The position numbers and the translations under genes are program-made. From Pseudomonas putida (GTDB taxonomy: Bacteria > Pseudomonadota > Gammaproteobacteria > Pseudomonadales > Pseudomonadaceae), in the NCBI RefSeq assembly GCF_001636055.1, contig NZ_CP011789.1:62001-126000 (forward strand): a DNA stretch of 64,000 nt. The letters are read 5' to 3'. The first letter of the stretch is position 1, and the number at the start of each line of letters is the position of its first letter. The notes beneath the pieces are model-generated. The model had not been told where the DNA came from, did not search any database, and worked only from the letters and a program-made list of their open reading frames with translations. Positions 1 to 8,973 of the stretch are shown one piece after another.

Positions 1-753
1 ATACATGTGTCTCCCGACAACTACCTTAGTGTAGTTACAGACCTAATCGGCGTGCGCGCACTTCATCTATTCAAGGACGAATGCGCTCCGATAGATCAGA
101 GCATCCGAGACTACTGGGAGCTAGCAGAGGAAGTGATTGCCTACGTCCGCGCAGGAGAAGAGCCACACGATGCAATTTCCGCTAGCGGCGCCGTTAAAAA
201 GGATCATGACGGTGGTTATCGATCAATCCACTACATAGTAAAGATCCAACCGGCCAAACTTACCTTTTACGCAGAGCTACAAGTTCGAACAATTTTTCAG
301 GAGGGCTGGAGCGAAGTCGACCACACCGTACGCTACCCGGACTTTTCAGACAATGCTCAAATAGCGATTTTCCTGAGATTGTTCTCCGGCCTCGCGGGCA
401 GCGCAGACGAAATGGGACTTTTCGCTAAAGATCTGAACCAACTATTGAAAGATGCGGAAGCAGAAAAGTTTCAATTAATTACGGATCACCAGCGTATCGC
501 TGCTGAACTGGAAGATGCAACGAGGAACGTTGATGCTACCCTAGCACGGCTCGAAAGCCTCGAATCCAAAGACGAACAGTCGCAAAAAATCATTAAACAG
601 CTTAAAAAAGACATTCAAAAACTCAAAGCCACAGAAGATCGTGCTGGTGCATCGCACTTCGGAATCAGCAAGCACGGCCTTGAACGGGGAATTATGTATA
701 GCGGGAAAGGTATCTCGCACTTTTTGGATTTAGTGAAGGATCGCCGTGATTAG
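1..753 (+). CDS. RelA/SpoT-domain (p)ppGpp synthetase-like protein, 5' end cut by window edge
   Basis: The frame is open to the left edge, so the true start lies outside; the first in-window start is a GTG at 7. From that GTG, residues 8-25 resemble the start of the RelA/SpoT synthetase fold, GYRSIHY (70-76) matches the G-Y-R-[SA]-[LI]-H substrate motif, and ELQVRT...W (90-101) matches the E-x-Q-x-R-T motif. Residues about 145-212 are charged and heptad-like, suggesting a coiled coil in place of TGS/ACT domains, so it resembles a small alarmone synthetase rather than a housekeeping RelA. Base composition is clearly more AT-rich than the tail genes beside it, and its stop overlaps the stop of the convergent spike gene, as expected for lysogenic-conversion cargo. 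Role inferred: alarmone or other pyrophosphate-transfer activity, possibly anti-phage. Domain call firm, role uncertain. Confidence 0.75.
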   Translation: MHVSPDNYLSVVTDLIGVRALHLFKDECAPIDQSIRDYWELAEEVIAYVRAGEEPHDAISASGAVKKDHDGGYRSIHYIVKIQPAKLTFYAELQVRTIFQEGWSEVDHTVRYPDFSDNAQIAIFLRLFSGLAGSADEMGLFAKDLNQLLKDAEAEKFQLITDHQRIAAELEDATRNVDATLARLESLESKDEQSQKIIKQLKKDIQKLKATEDRAGASHFGISKHGLERGIMYSGKGISHFLDLVKDRRD

Positions 754-1724
754 GAAAGCGTTACACCCTTAGTTTTCTCGGACAAGCCTTGGGCTGACTG
801 GGCTGCAGCGCTAAACACCGCCGCATTGTTTGGCGGCGGCGTAGGCCCATGAACGTGCCCCGCCAGTTGCAGATTCATCTCCTGCACCAGGTCGAGCAGG
901 TCGCACAGCACCTGCAGCACGTTCACCCCCTCAGATCCTAGCCACGTTTTCGGCGCCTGCAGGCGCTGACTGACAGTGACTACGCTCCGGCGCAGGCCCT
1001 GGATCTGCTCCTGGTAGTCACCGCCGATCGTCGCATTGAGTTTCTGCCCCACCACCAGGTTGAGATCCCGCCCGGTCGCCTGGTGCAGGTCATCGACAGC
1101 GGCCAGGCTCGCGGATCCGCCGGACAGCAGCTTGAGCGCGCCCAGGGCTTCGACCTTCTTCACTCCGCCTACCGTCTCGGTCGAGTGGTCGTCCACGTTC
1201 CTGGTGTGGCTCTGGAACTGCTCGCGGTTGGCTAGCGACTCCACCTCGCGCTCGATCGCCTTGTCCTGGATCTTTCCATCCGTCTGGCGCAGCCAGTTGC
1301 CGTCCGCGTCCACGCGCTGCTGGCAGGCCTCGCTGTGCTGCCAGACCTGGTCGCCTTTGGGCACCCGGGGCAGGCTCAGCCCGTGCGGCAGGATCTGCTG
1401 AATAAACGGCTTGTGCGGTAGGCCGTAGGCGAACGACACGACCACGGTCGTGCCTTCCTCGGGGAAGCCGAACATGCCGGCCTCTTGGCCGCCCATCGGC
1501 GCTGGCAGCGGCAGACTGGTGAACACCGGCAGCGCCGGATCCGGCTCGCCGTCTGGCAACAGTACCTGGACATCCACGCCGAAGCGCGGGCGGAAGTCGT
1601 CACACAGCCCGGGCGCCGCCGGCGCGTCCGGTACCGCGACCACGCGACCGAAGCGCGGCAGGTGATAACCCCCGGTGATCTCGGGAAATTGGCGCTCTAC
1701 AGCGCGGCGGATTGCGTCTTCCAT
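750..1724 (-). CDS. Phage baseplate assembly / tail spike protein (gpV-like)
   Basis: A 324-residue product, last gene of the leftward virion operon. The N-terminal half has the OB-fold pattern of gpV/gp5 spikes (a PRFGRVVAV strand, then a PEEGTTVVVSFAYG segment), followed by a polar, repetitive region and a C-terminal VHGPTPPP stretch typical of spike tips. It would form the trimeric membrane-piercing spike under the baseplate hub. Its start overlaps the end of the hub gene by 28 bases, consistent with translational coupling, and its stop overlaps the stop of the convergent RelA-like gene. It is longer than P2 gpV (about 211 residues), so the C-terminal part may be lineage-specific. Confidence 0.8.
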   Translation of the reverse strand: MEDAIRRAVERQFPEITGGYHLPRFGRVVAVPDAPAAPGLCDDFRPRFGVDVQVLLPDGEPDPALPVFTSLPLPAPMGGQEAGMFGFPEEGTTVVVSFAYGLPHKPFIQQILPHGLSLPRVPKGDQVWQHSEACQQRVDADGNWLRQTDGKIQDKAIEREVESLANREQFQSHTRNVDDHSTETVGGVKKVEALGALKLLSGGSASLAAVDDLHQATGRDLNLVVGQKLNATIGGDYQEQIQGLRRSVVTVSQRLQAPKTWLGSEGVNVLQVLCDLLDLVQEMNLQLAGHVHGPTPPPNNAAVFSAAAQSAQGLSEKTKGVTLS

Positions 1725-2401
1725 CGAATGGCCATCTGGTTGCCGGCGAGGGCCACGTGGGTGACGCGCTCGCCCTGGTTGATCGTTGCACCAGGTCGCA
1801 GCCCGGGAAGGGCCGCGATCATGGCGCTCTGGTTGCCCTGGTAGCTGTCGAACAGCTCGACGGGCAGCTGCAGCGCAGGACGTACGCCGAAATAGCTATC
1901 GGCCCAGCTACCCACGAACACCTCGCCGTCGCCCTGCTGCTGCCACATGAAGTCGGGAATGTCGTAGACCTGGGCCAGGCTTTCCATCGCCTGGTAGCCC
2001 GCCGCCAGGCTGTAGAAATACGGCGCCCGGCTCGAGGCGTAGGGCCGATCGGGGACGCGGAAGCGCAGCCCGGTTTGGCGGCTGGCCTCCTCGAGCACGG
2101 CGCGCAGGTCCACATGGCGCAGGTTCATCGGCATCGGCTTGGCCAGGATCGCGGCGAGCTCGCGGCAGAACAGCACCTGCTGTTTCGAGTTCGCTGCAGT
2201 ACTCCGTTCGACGTAGCCCAGGAAATGCCGCTGCAGTGGCTTGTCGTTGTAGCCCAGGTCGAAGGCCACCAGGCCTCTCAACGGTTGCTCGGCCTGGACC
2301 GTGAACGTCGCCCGGCCCGGGTTTCGCAGCTCGAGGCGTACGTCTGCCTTGACCAGGTCATATCCGACCCCGGCCACGCTCAGTACCTGGTGCAGCTTCA
2401 T
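1697..2401 (-). CDS. Baseplate hub protein (late control gene D-like)
   Basis: A 234-residue product. The N-terminus sets up the beta-barrel of gpD/gp27-type hubs, with a VERSTAANSKQQVLFCRELAAIL segment-like region near residue 65 and an EASRQTG helix around residue 110, as in late-control-D proteins. It lies immediately before the spike gene, the normal hub-spike order, and its stop and start overlap its neighbours. It is shorter than P2 gpD (387 residues), so this may be a reduced hub seen in HP1/K139-type phages. The family call rests on position and overall pattern more than on a single motif. Confidence 0.7.
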   Translation of the reverse strand: MKLHQVLSVAGVGYDLVKADVRLELRNPGRATFTVQAEQPLRGLVAFDLGYNDKPLQRHFLGYVERSTAANSKQQVLFCRELAAILAKPMPMNLRHVDLRAVLEEASRQTGLRFRVPDRPYASSRAPYFYSLAAGYQAMESLAQVYDIPDFMWQQQGDGEVFVGSWADSYFGVRPALQLPVELFDSYQGNQSAMIAALPGLRPGATINQGERVTHVALAGNQMAIRWKTQSAAL

Positions 2402-2943
2402 TTGCCACCCCCAAGCCAGTCATCCACCTTTTTCAGGGTCGCCTCGAAGCCGGTCAGCTCCTGCTTTTGACCATCGTCCCCGCCGCCACCAGCACCGCCC
2501 ACGGCGGATCCGGTACCGGATTGAGCGGTGACGGTGCCCTTGGCGCTGCGCTTCTCGACCTTCTCCGGGTTCGACTTTTTCTCGGTCAGCCCGAACTGGA
2601 TGCGCCACATGGCAAGGATGTCGTCTTCGCGGGCGCTCACACCCTCGGCGAACTGCACTTGGCGCATACCAAACGCGGCGGCGGTGTCGTTGACGACGCG
2701 GTACGTCTTGAGCTGGCCACCGCCCTCGGTGGCCTCGGCCACGCGCATCAGATCGCGCAGCCAGGCGGCGTTCTTGTACGGGATGTTCAGCGTCACGGTG
2801 AGCGTCTTGGGCTTGAAGCCCTTATGCGCAGTCTCCGTGTTGCTGGTTTGCCCGGACAGGTCGTCCGCCTCGATGCGCAGGTTTGCTGTCACTTTCAGGC
2901 CTTTGCCCTGGATCGCGGTACCGTCGAGCAGGAGCAGTGTCAT
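2398..2943 (-). CDS. Phage baseplate-associated protein (gpU-like position), unrecognised family
   Basis: The start is set at the ATG at 2943, which overlaps the stop of the upstream gene in ATGA; a longer open frame to 3018 would lie inside that gene. The 181-residue product begins MTLLLLDGTAIQGKGLKVTA, is beta-rich up to about residue 110, and ends in a glycine-rich, low-complexity linker (around residue 150) and a short amphipathic tail. In related P2-type phages this slot, before the hub, holds a small baseplate or tail-terminator protein. Role inferred from position and fold pattern only. Confidence 0.6.
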   Translation of the reverse strand: MTLLLLDGTAIQGKGLKVTANLRIEADDLSGQTSNTETAHKGFKPKTLTVTLNIPYKNAAWLRDLMRVAEATEGGGQLKTYRVVNDTAAAFGMRQVQFAEGVSAREDDILAMWRIQFGLTEKKSNPEKVEKRSAKGTVTAQSGTGSAVGGAGGGGDDGQKQELTGFEATLKKVDDWLGGGK

Positions 2944-3863
2944 AGGCCCACCAGTTCGCGCACGAAGCTCAGGCCCTTCTGTGAGCCCACCATGATGACG
3001 CCGGCGCAAATAACCCACTCATGCCCCGGGGCGTCGTGCTCGAGCAGCAGGCGGCGCAACTCGGCGTTGCTGCCCGGCCCGATCGTCCTGGCCCGTGTGG
3101 CGGTGTCCGGCTGGCGATCCTGCAGCGACTCCTGCAGATCCTGCAGTTGCTTGTCACGGTTGCGCTGTTGCTCGGCTTTGCGGCTGGCCAGCGCGCTCAG
3201 GTCTGCCATGGGTGAGCTGTCCGCCGCGTAGCTCTCCAGGACGGCCAACTGGCCCGCCATGGACTGCTGGGCGGCCTTGACGACGGTGCAGCGCTCCAGG
3301 GGCAACGCTTGCCAGCGTGGGAGCGGCCCGGACTGGGGGATCTGCCACTTTTCCGCCTCGAGCTTGGCCAGGTGATCGGCGCGGCGCTCGGCGCGGACCA
3401 GCTCCGGGACCGGCATCAGTGCATTAAACCGGCCCAGACTTGCGGCCAACTGGTCGTAGCGGGTGGCCAGGAACAATATGCACAGGGCGTGCTGCTCGCC
3501 CTGGGGGCGGGCCGCGTCCGTGGCATCGGTGAGTTTGTTGGCCAGCGTCTGCAGGAGGTTCGGTGCCGACAGAAAGCGCTGGTGACCGCGCCCTTGCCCG
3601 ATACCAGATTGGAACGGTGTCACGACCAGGCACGCCGGCGGCTCGCTCAGCTGCTCGGCCATGGCCTGGCGTCCGGCCTCACTCGGCCCCTTGGCTGCTG
3701 CACCGACTGGCCCCGGGTTGGTGGTGGTCACCGCCTCGAGGTCGGCCAGGCGCGTGCCGGTGCTGGCCAGCTCGCGATCGGCCAGCGCCTTGGCGCCGCT
3801 CAGCTGGTCCATCCACCTGGTGGATTCGGTGGGCCAGCGCATTGTGACCGGCGACCAGGTCAT
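2940..3863 (-). CDS. Conserved-looking phage tail-region protein of unknown function
   Basis: A 307-residue product that I do not recognise. It is helical and Gln/Glu/Arg-rich, with a coiled-coil-like stretch around residues 200-255 and a short hydrophobic patch near the C-terminus. It is coupled on both sides: its start overlaps the fibre-assembly gene by 4 bases and its stop overlaps the next start by 4. Position between fibre-assembly and hub genes suggests a baseplate or tail-assembly role, or a lineage-specific component; this is inference. Confidence 0.55.
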   Translation of the reverse strand: MTWSPVTMRWPTESTRWMDQLSGAKALADRELASTGTRLADLEAVTTTNPGPVGAAAKGPSEAGRQAMAEQLSEPPACLVVTPFQSGIGQGRGHQRFLSAPNLLQTLANKLTDATDAARPQGEQHALCILFLATRYDQLAASLGRFNALMPVPELVRAERRADHLAKLEAEKWQIPQSGPLPRWQALPLERCTVVKAAQQSMAGQLAVLESYAADSSPMADLSALASRKAEQQRNRDKQLQDLQESLQDRQPDTATRARTIGPGSNAELRRLLLEHDAPGHEWVICAGVIMVGSQKGLSFVRELVGL

Positions 3864-4570
3864 GCCGGCGCCGTCCAGGTGACGGCGCGCATCGCTTTGA
3901 GCTTCTTGTCCTGCAGTGCCTTGGCCAGGTCACGCTTCAACTGATCGGCGTGCTGCAGCGCGGCCTGCTTGAACAGCACCAGGTCTTTGTTCACCTGCAG
4001 CAGCTGCTCGCGGGTGTGGTCCCGGAAAGCGCGGACGCCATCCGGGCCGGTGCACGGATAGGCGCTGTCCAGGCCACTGAACATCAGGCCGGTCAGGTTC
4101 ACCTGGTCCTCCAGAGCGCTGCTGTAGCGGAAGGCCTCGCCCAGGGCGCTGGAGCTAAAGCCCGCCTCGATGTACTGGCTGCAGCCGCCATTCACCTCTG
4201 TCAGCTTCTGCTGGTACAGCTTGGCCAGGATGGCGTTCGTATCATCTACCCACTCGCCATTTTTCCAGACCTGGTCTGGTGCTGGCTTCTTCATCGTGTA
4301 GCCGGACGGGATCGGCCCCATGCCGTCCAGCGTCAGCGACTCGCCGGTGGTGATGCTGTACACGACCAGACCTTTGAAGTAGTCCACCAGCTGCCACTGC
4401 TTGCCATCCCAGTGAGCCGCCTTGTTATCAGGAATGAGCGGTGGAGGAGTCTCCACGCACCCGCCGGGGATAAGGAACACGCCAGGCTCCAGCGGCGACT
4501 CTTCGGCTTCGGTAATACCGGTGAACAGGCCCATCGGGGAGGTCTGATAGACGGTTTTCGTCTTTGTCAT
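3860..4570 (-). CDS. Tail fibre assembly chaperone
   Basis: A 236-residue product. The N-terminal part contains the aromatic patches of the fibre-assembly family (HWDGKQWQLVDYFKG, then KNGEWVDD), and the C-terminal half is a long helical domain resembling the DUF4376-type ending (QLLQVNKDLVLFKQAALQHA region). Such chaperones help trimerise and attach the fibre encoded just upstream. It follows the fibre gene by 7 bases, the usual gpH-gpG order. Confidence 0.8.
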   Translation of the reverse strand: MTKTKTVYQTSPMGLFTGITEAEESPLEPGVFLIPGGCVETPPPLIPDNKAAHWDGKQWQLVDYFKGLVVYSITTGESLTLDGMGPIPSGYTMKKPAPDQVWKNGEWVDDTNAILAKLYQQKLTEVNGGCSQYIEAGFSSSALGEAFRYSSALEDQVNLTGLMFSGLDSAYPCTGPDGVRAFRDHTREQLLQVNKDLVLFKQAALQHADQLKRDLAKALQDKKLKAMRAVTWTAPA

Positions 4571-4577
4571 GAATGCC

Positions 4578-6956
4578 TCAATACTTGATGTAGGTGTACA
4601 GGGCCATGTTCACAGGCCTGGATTCGTTGCCGCCTGACGGATCGACGGTGACGGTGTGGGCATGAACGCCGTCCCCCAGCATGACCAAAGACGCGCTGTG
4701 GACGTGATTTCCGCCTGGATCTACGGCTTGGATGGAACGCACTGGTCCACCACCTGGGGCGACCAAATCCGGGTAGATGCCCGCTACGTCGTTGCTACCC
4801 ATGCGAAGGGTATGAGGGTGAGTGCCGGACTCACCGATGGATACCGACGACCCCGGGTGGTAGTGCCAACCGTTTTCGCCCGTGACGGCGTAGTGGTTGT
4901 GGCTCTGGTTCTGGCTGTACTGCAAGGTGCTTTGCACCCGCCCTACGTCGAATCCACGGCCATCATCCATGTCGCGAAAGAACACGCCCCGGGTGTCGGG
5001 CAAGTTGAAGGTATTCACGCCGTCACCTGCCCCGTACAGGGTGCCGATCTCGGCATAGAGGCGGGAATAGGTCGTTCGACTGACTGCCGCGCCATTGCTC
5101 CGCAGGCATCCGGGCGGCGCGGTTCTGCTGAACGAGGTGACCAGGCTGCCCACCGGCAGGATCACTTCAGGGTTCAGGTTGCCCGTGTGGAACAGCTCGA
5201 CGGTGGGGGTCCAGCTGCCGTCATTCTTTGTGGAACGCGCAAGCATTCGGACATTCGGGCCGCCTTGCTGGAATGCCAGCTGGGCCGCATGAGTTGAGGC
5301 CGCGTACGGCATGTTCAGCACGCTGCAGTAGTTGGTCAGGCTGGTCGCGCCATCCGTGAATGAATGGAAGCCGCCGGGTAGTCCTACCGTGTCGATCGGG
5401 CTGACCGGTGCTGCACTGGACCCCAGCCCTACCTCACCCCGCCGAATCGCGTCGGTGATGCCATACCCTGCCAGGGTGGTGGCTTTGTTGGCCTTGCTGT
5501 TGGGATTGAAGTTGTCTTCGCTCCATATCACGTTGCCGTTCCAACACAATACCCCGTTGGAAGTCATGGCCAAGGTTCCAGCGGTGACCGTTCCCCAATG
5601 AAAACCGAGGCGGGGAGCGTACTCGAACGCTCTGCTTGCGCTCTGAACCAAGCCTACTTCCCGGATCTCCAGCGCCGGCGTTTGATAGGTCTCGCCAGGC
5701 ACCGGAGAGTAGAAGCGGGGCACCTGATCCGAATGACCGGTGTGCAATGCATCGGTGATGCCGTAGCCGGCCAGCGTGGTGGGCTTCCCGCTGTTGATCT
5801 TGCTCCAGTCGAGTGCAGGGATATCGCTCGGCAGCAGCAGCTGGTTACCGATGACTTGCCCCTTTGCGTTCACGACGGGCTTCGCCCAGGCGCCAGGTAT
5901 GACGCCGCTATCCGCCAGAGTCAGGCGAATACCCACGTTTATCGACCCGTCGATGTCGGCCTGGCCGGTTGCATCGCCCAGGAAGGCCACCCGGCGCGCC
6001 GAGGCCCACCGGTGGGCTTTGCCCGCTGGGGTGGTGCCGTCTTCGAGGTCGGCGACCCGCTGGCGGACCTCTGCGACCGATCGCGCAGAGGCAAAATGCT
6101 TGACCAGCGGTCCATCGATCACTTCCACACCGCGCCGATCGACGATACCTGCAGCGCTGAGGTCGGCCAGCGGTACGCAGTAGTGCTGCACCCCCAGCGC
6201 GTCTTTCCAGTCGCCGAACGCGTTGGCGCCGCCGAACACCACCGCCCAGCGGGCTACCACGTCGCTCAGTTGTCGTTCCAGGACAACGTCCAACCAGGCT
6301 GTGGTCGGCAGCGCCGGCGGCATGATTGATGCTGCTTTAGCGTCGAGCCGAATACCCTCGACGTAAGCCGTTCCCGCTTTGACCTGGTACCCGGTCTCGG
6401 GCGTGCCGATCACCTGCAGCGCATCGTTGAAGAAACAGGCGCGCCCGTACACGTCGCGATTGCTCAGACGCTCGCGCTCATCAATCCCGGCCAGGCGTAC
6501 GGTGAAATCATGCTGCCAGGTGCTGGCATCGATGGAGATCCCGGTCAGCTCCTGGGCGCCGCTGTACTCCACCAGGATGTTGCGGGTGATGTTGTTGCCG
6601 ATCTGCACCGGTGGGATGTTGCGCCGCTTCTGCTGCAGCGGCAGATAGGCCACGGCGAACAGAACGCCCTCGGCGGACTCCAGGCCCAGCCAGTTCCAGT
6701 CGAAGTCCCCGATATCGCTGCCCAGCATCGAGCTGTAGACGACCTGGTTCGGGTTCACGTACCCGCTGTTCTCTGCCGGGATTTCGTAGGTGTGAACGAT
6801 CTGCGCTGCCGGCGGCTTCGCTGCAGCGCGGTCGATCGGCTTTTCAGGATCCAGCCCGGGCACGTTGGCGTAGATGAAACGGGTGATGTGCAGGACTTCC
6901 TTTGCCCCCTGCTTCTGGGCAATCAGGCTTTCGCCGGCGAGGGTGATTCTGGCCAC
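4578..6956 (-). CDS. Phage tail fibre protein with N-terminal DUF3751-like and tail-collar domains
   Basis: A 792-residue receptor-binding fibre. Residues 1-165 match the tail-collar fibre N-terminal (DUF3751) pattern that docks to the baseplate. The middle has two copies of a TTLAGYGITDA motif typical of fibre shaft repeats, and a collar-type domain (GSLVTSFSRTAPPGCLRSNG, GDGVNTFNLPDTRG) lies near residues 590-680. The C-terminus is His/Gly-rich with HNHYAV and HPHTLRMG repeats, the metal-binding arrangement seen in needle-like fibre tips. It sits between gpI and the assembly chaperone, and would determine host range. Confidence 0.88.
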   Translation of the reverse strand: MARITLAGESLIAQKQGAKEVLHITRFIYANVPGLDPEKPIDRAAAKPPAAQIVHTYEIPAENSGYVNPNQVVYSSMLGSDIGDFDWNWLGLESAEGVLFAVAYLPLQQKRRNIPPVQIGNNITRNILVEYSGAQELTGISIDASTWQHDFTVRLAGIDERERLSNRDVYGRACFFNDALQVIGTPETGYQVKAGTAYVEGIRLDAKAASIMPPALPTTAWLDVVLERQLSDVVARWAVVFGGANAFGDWKDALGVQHYCVPLADLSAAGIVDRRGVEVIDGPLVKHFASARSVAEVRQRVADLEDGTTPAGKAHRWASARRVAFLGDATGQADIDGSINVGIRLTLADSGVIPGAWAKPVVNAKGQVIGNQLLLPSDIPALDWSKINSGKPTTLAGYGITDALHTGHSDQVPRFYSPVPGETYQTPALEIREVGLVQSASRAFEYAPRLGFHWGTVTAGTLAMTSNGVLCWNGNVIWSEDNFNPNSKANKATTLAGYGITDAIRRGEVGLGSSAAPVSPIDTVGLPGGFHSFTDGATSLTNYCSVLNMPYAASTHAAQLAFQQGGPNVRMLARSTKNDGSWTPTVELFHTGNLNPEVILPVGSLVTSFSRTAPPGCLRSNGAAVSRTTYSRLYAEIGTLYGAGDGVNTFNLPDTRGVFFRDMDDGRGFDVGRVQSTLQYSQNQSHNHYAVTGENGWHYHPGSSVSIGESGTHPHTLRMGSNDVAGIYPDLVAPGGGPVRSIQAVDPGGNHVHSASLVMLGDGVHAHTVTVDPSGGNESRPVNMALYTYIKY

Positions 6957-6965
6957 GGCGGGCTC

Positions 6966-7490
6966 CTACAGGCTGGCGACCAGCGTCTGCTGGTCGTCGT
7001 TGAAGTCGGCTGCGAGCACGCGCAGCGTCACAGGGGTGATCGACACGAAGTCATAGCGGCGGCACGTGCGCCCGTACTGCTGCACCAGGACGCGCAGCAG
7101 CTCGGGGTTTTCCGACAGCTGCGAGTCGGAAAGGCGCAGGAGCACCACGTCCCAGTCCCGATCGGGCATGCGCTCATCGATCTCGATGTAGCCCACGCCC
7201 AGGCGGCGCAAGATGCGCTTGAGGCCTGCCGTGCTGCCCGCGTCCACCGCGTTGATGAAGGCGTACTTCACGCGCAGGCGATACAGGCGCTCGGGCTCGT
7301 TGCTGAAGCGGGTGATGTCCCGCTGCCAGGCCATCAGATCCAGGATGGTCAGGTGGCAGGTCTCGGCGTCGGCCTGCAGGAGCGGCCACTGGACCCAGCC
7401 TTTCACCTTTTCCCACCAGGACTGCGCCGCTGCGGTGAGCTTGGCCAGCTCGGCACCGCCGAGCCAGAACGGCAGTTTCATGCGAATCAT
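6966..7490 (-). CDS. I: Phage tail protein I (P2 gpI-like baseplate wedge)
   Basis: The start is set at the ATG at 7490, overlapping the gpJ stop in ATGA; the frame stays open far upstream but that part lies inside gpJ. The 174-residue product has the size of P2 gpI (176) and the family core (WQRDITRFSNEPERLYRLRV, then AGSTAGLKRILRRLG). gpI is part of the baseplate wedge and lies between gpJ and the fibre, as in P2. It is the only gene between them. Confidence 0.85.
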   Translation of the reverse strand: MIRMKLPFWLGGAELAKLTAAAQSWWEKVKGWVQWPLLQADAETCHLTILDLMAWQRDITRFSNEPERLYRLRVKYAFINAVDAGSTAGLKRILRRLGVGYIEIDERMPDRDWDVVLLRLSDSQLSENPELLRVLVQQYGRTCRRYDFVSITPVTLRVLAADFNDDQQTLVASL

Positions 7491-8659
7491 GCGAACGTCA
7501 CCTGCAGGGTTGCGATGCGGGGGATATCCAGCTGCGACACGATGTCTTCGCCGGCGAAGCGCAGCGACTCGATTTCGGGAAACACCTGGTGCAGCTCCTC
7601 GCCCAGGCGGCTCAATGAAAAGCGCGACTGTGGGTAGGTCAGGGTCGGGCGGTAGTCGCTGGCGGTGCTTTCGCGGAACGCGGCGCGGATGAATAGCGCG
7701 ATGTTGTCCTGCAGGGCTTGGGTCTGCAGGGCGGTGAGGTTTGGCCGGGGCCACACGGTCACGCTGATGGCATGCGGGGTTTCCGGCATGACGAACACGA
7801 CCAGGTCATCACCATGGCCATGGTTCCCGCCGTCGCGGATGTGGGCGTTGATCTGCTCCAGGAACGATTCCGCCGGCACGCCGGCGTCGAACAGCACGTA
7901 GGCGTTCGCGCTACCAGGACCGCGTGGCGCGCCGTGTTCGAAGTAGATCCCATCGGGCCGCACGCCCGGGAACGCGGCGATCATGGCGCGATACACGGCG
8001 TCGGTGTGCCACTGGTTCACCGCACTGAACTGGTTACGGACGCGAAGGCGCAACTGGTCGTCCGGTTCCGGATCCGCACCCGGTGCAGTCATCCAGTCGT
8101 CTGCGTTGATGACCTGGGCAATCCCCGGTACCGGCTCGAGTAGGATCGCGTAATACCCCGGGGCCAGGTTGTAGCCGCTGCCGACCTCGCGGGCGCTGAC
8201 TTTGACCGACACCTGCAGGCGCCCGTCTGGGAACGTCGCGTCCTCGATCGTCACCAGCTGGTAGACGTGCCCGTTGATCGCAGCGGACTGCACGATCACG
8301 CCGGCGGGCATCTGCAGCTCGCCGGCGGTGTTCTCGCGGGTGAACAGCAGCACGCCCTGGGCCTTGGTTGCGCCCTTGCGCTCGGTGTTCACCGCCCACG
8401 CCAGGGTGTCCAGCCAGGCACCGCTGGCCGTCTTGACGAAAAAGTTGGGCAGGACGGTGTCGCTCAGGAACGTCAGCAGCCACATGACAGGCTTGGTCAC
8501 AAGCGCGGTCACGACCCGCCAGAACGGGCTGTATGCGCTGGTGTTGCTCAGCTTGCTGCCCTGGGCGGCCACCTCGGCCTCCCAGGCTTGGCGCAGGCCT
8601 GCCTCGTTCGTCGGAATGCCGGCATCGCTCAGCGCCCGGCGGAAATCTACGTCACTCAC
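7487..8659 (-). CDS. J: Baseplate J/gp47-family wedge protein
   Basis: The start is set at a GTG at 8659 that overlaps the upstream stop (GTGA), giving 390 residues. The sequence has the Baseplate_J pattern: an SDTVLPNFFVKTASGAWLD segment at about residues 65-85, then a beta-rich domain with NTERKGATKAQG (near 90) and a C-terminal domain with GVRPDGIYF and GDDLVVFVMPETP. It forms the baseplate wedge that holds the fibres and is coupled to the genes on both sides. Confidence 0.88.
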   Translation of the reverse strand: MSDVDFRRALSDAGIPTNEAGLRQAWEAEVAAQGSKLSNTSAYSPFWRVVTALVTKPVMWLLTFLSDTVLPNFFVKTASGAWLDTLAWAVNTERKGATKAQGVLLFTRENTAGELQMPAGVIVQSAAINGHVYQLVTIEDATFPDGRLQVSVKVSAREVGSGYNLAPGYYAILLEPVPGIAQVINADDWMTAPGADPEPDDQLRLRVRNQFSAVNQWHTDAVYRAMIAAFPGVRPDGIYFEHGAPRGPGSANAYVLFDAGVPAESFLEQINAHIRDGGNHGHGDDLVVFVMPETPHAISVTVWPRPNLTALQTQALQDNIALFIRAAFRESTASDYRPTLTYPQSRFSLSRLGEELHQVFPEIESLRFAGEDIVSQLDIPRIATLQVTFA

Positions 8660-8973
8660 AGAAACACCTCGATGTCGCCGAATTTCAGGGTTTTGGCCGT
8701 GACCAGGTACACGCCTGGTCGGTCCTCGAGGATCCGGGCGGTGCCCGGTACCAGGCGTTCGTCGTCTTCCACCAGCAGCTCCAGCTGCAGGATGCAATCG
8801 GCTTGGCGTTGGCGGCTGCGCTCTGCCACCAGGGTCACCAGCAGGCCGCTCTCGCGGATCATGTGGGCGATGTCCTGGGCGATGCTGGCCCGGTCCTCGA
8901 TCAGCAGCGGCTGGCGGGAGGGATCCAGGACCAGGTCGTTGTCCTGGATCAAAAGGTCGATGTACTCGCTCAT
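8656..8973 (-). CDS. DUF2590-like phage baseplate protein
   Basis: A 105-residue product beginning MSEYIDLLIQDNDLVLDPSR, with an internal DRASIAQDIAHMIRESGLL segment. This resembles the DUF2590 proteins found between tape measure and gpJ in HP1/K139-type phages, where P2 carries the gp25-like gpW. Position and the ASIAQDI helix support a baseplate-wedge role. It overlaps the tape measure stop by one base and the gpJ start by four. Confidence 0.75.
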   Translation of the reverse strand: MSEYIDLLIQDNDLVLDPSRQPLLIEDRASIAQDIAHMIRESGLLVTLVAERSRQRQADCILQLELLVEDDERLVPGTARILEDRPGVYLVTAKTLKFGDIEVFL

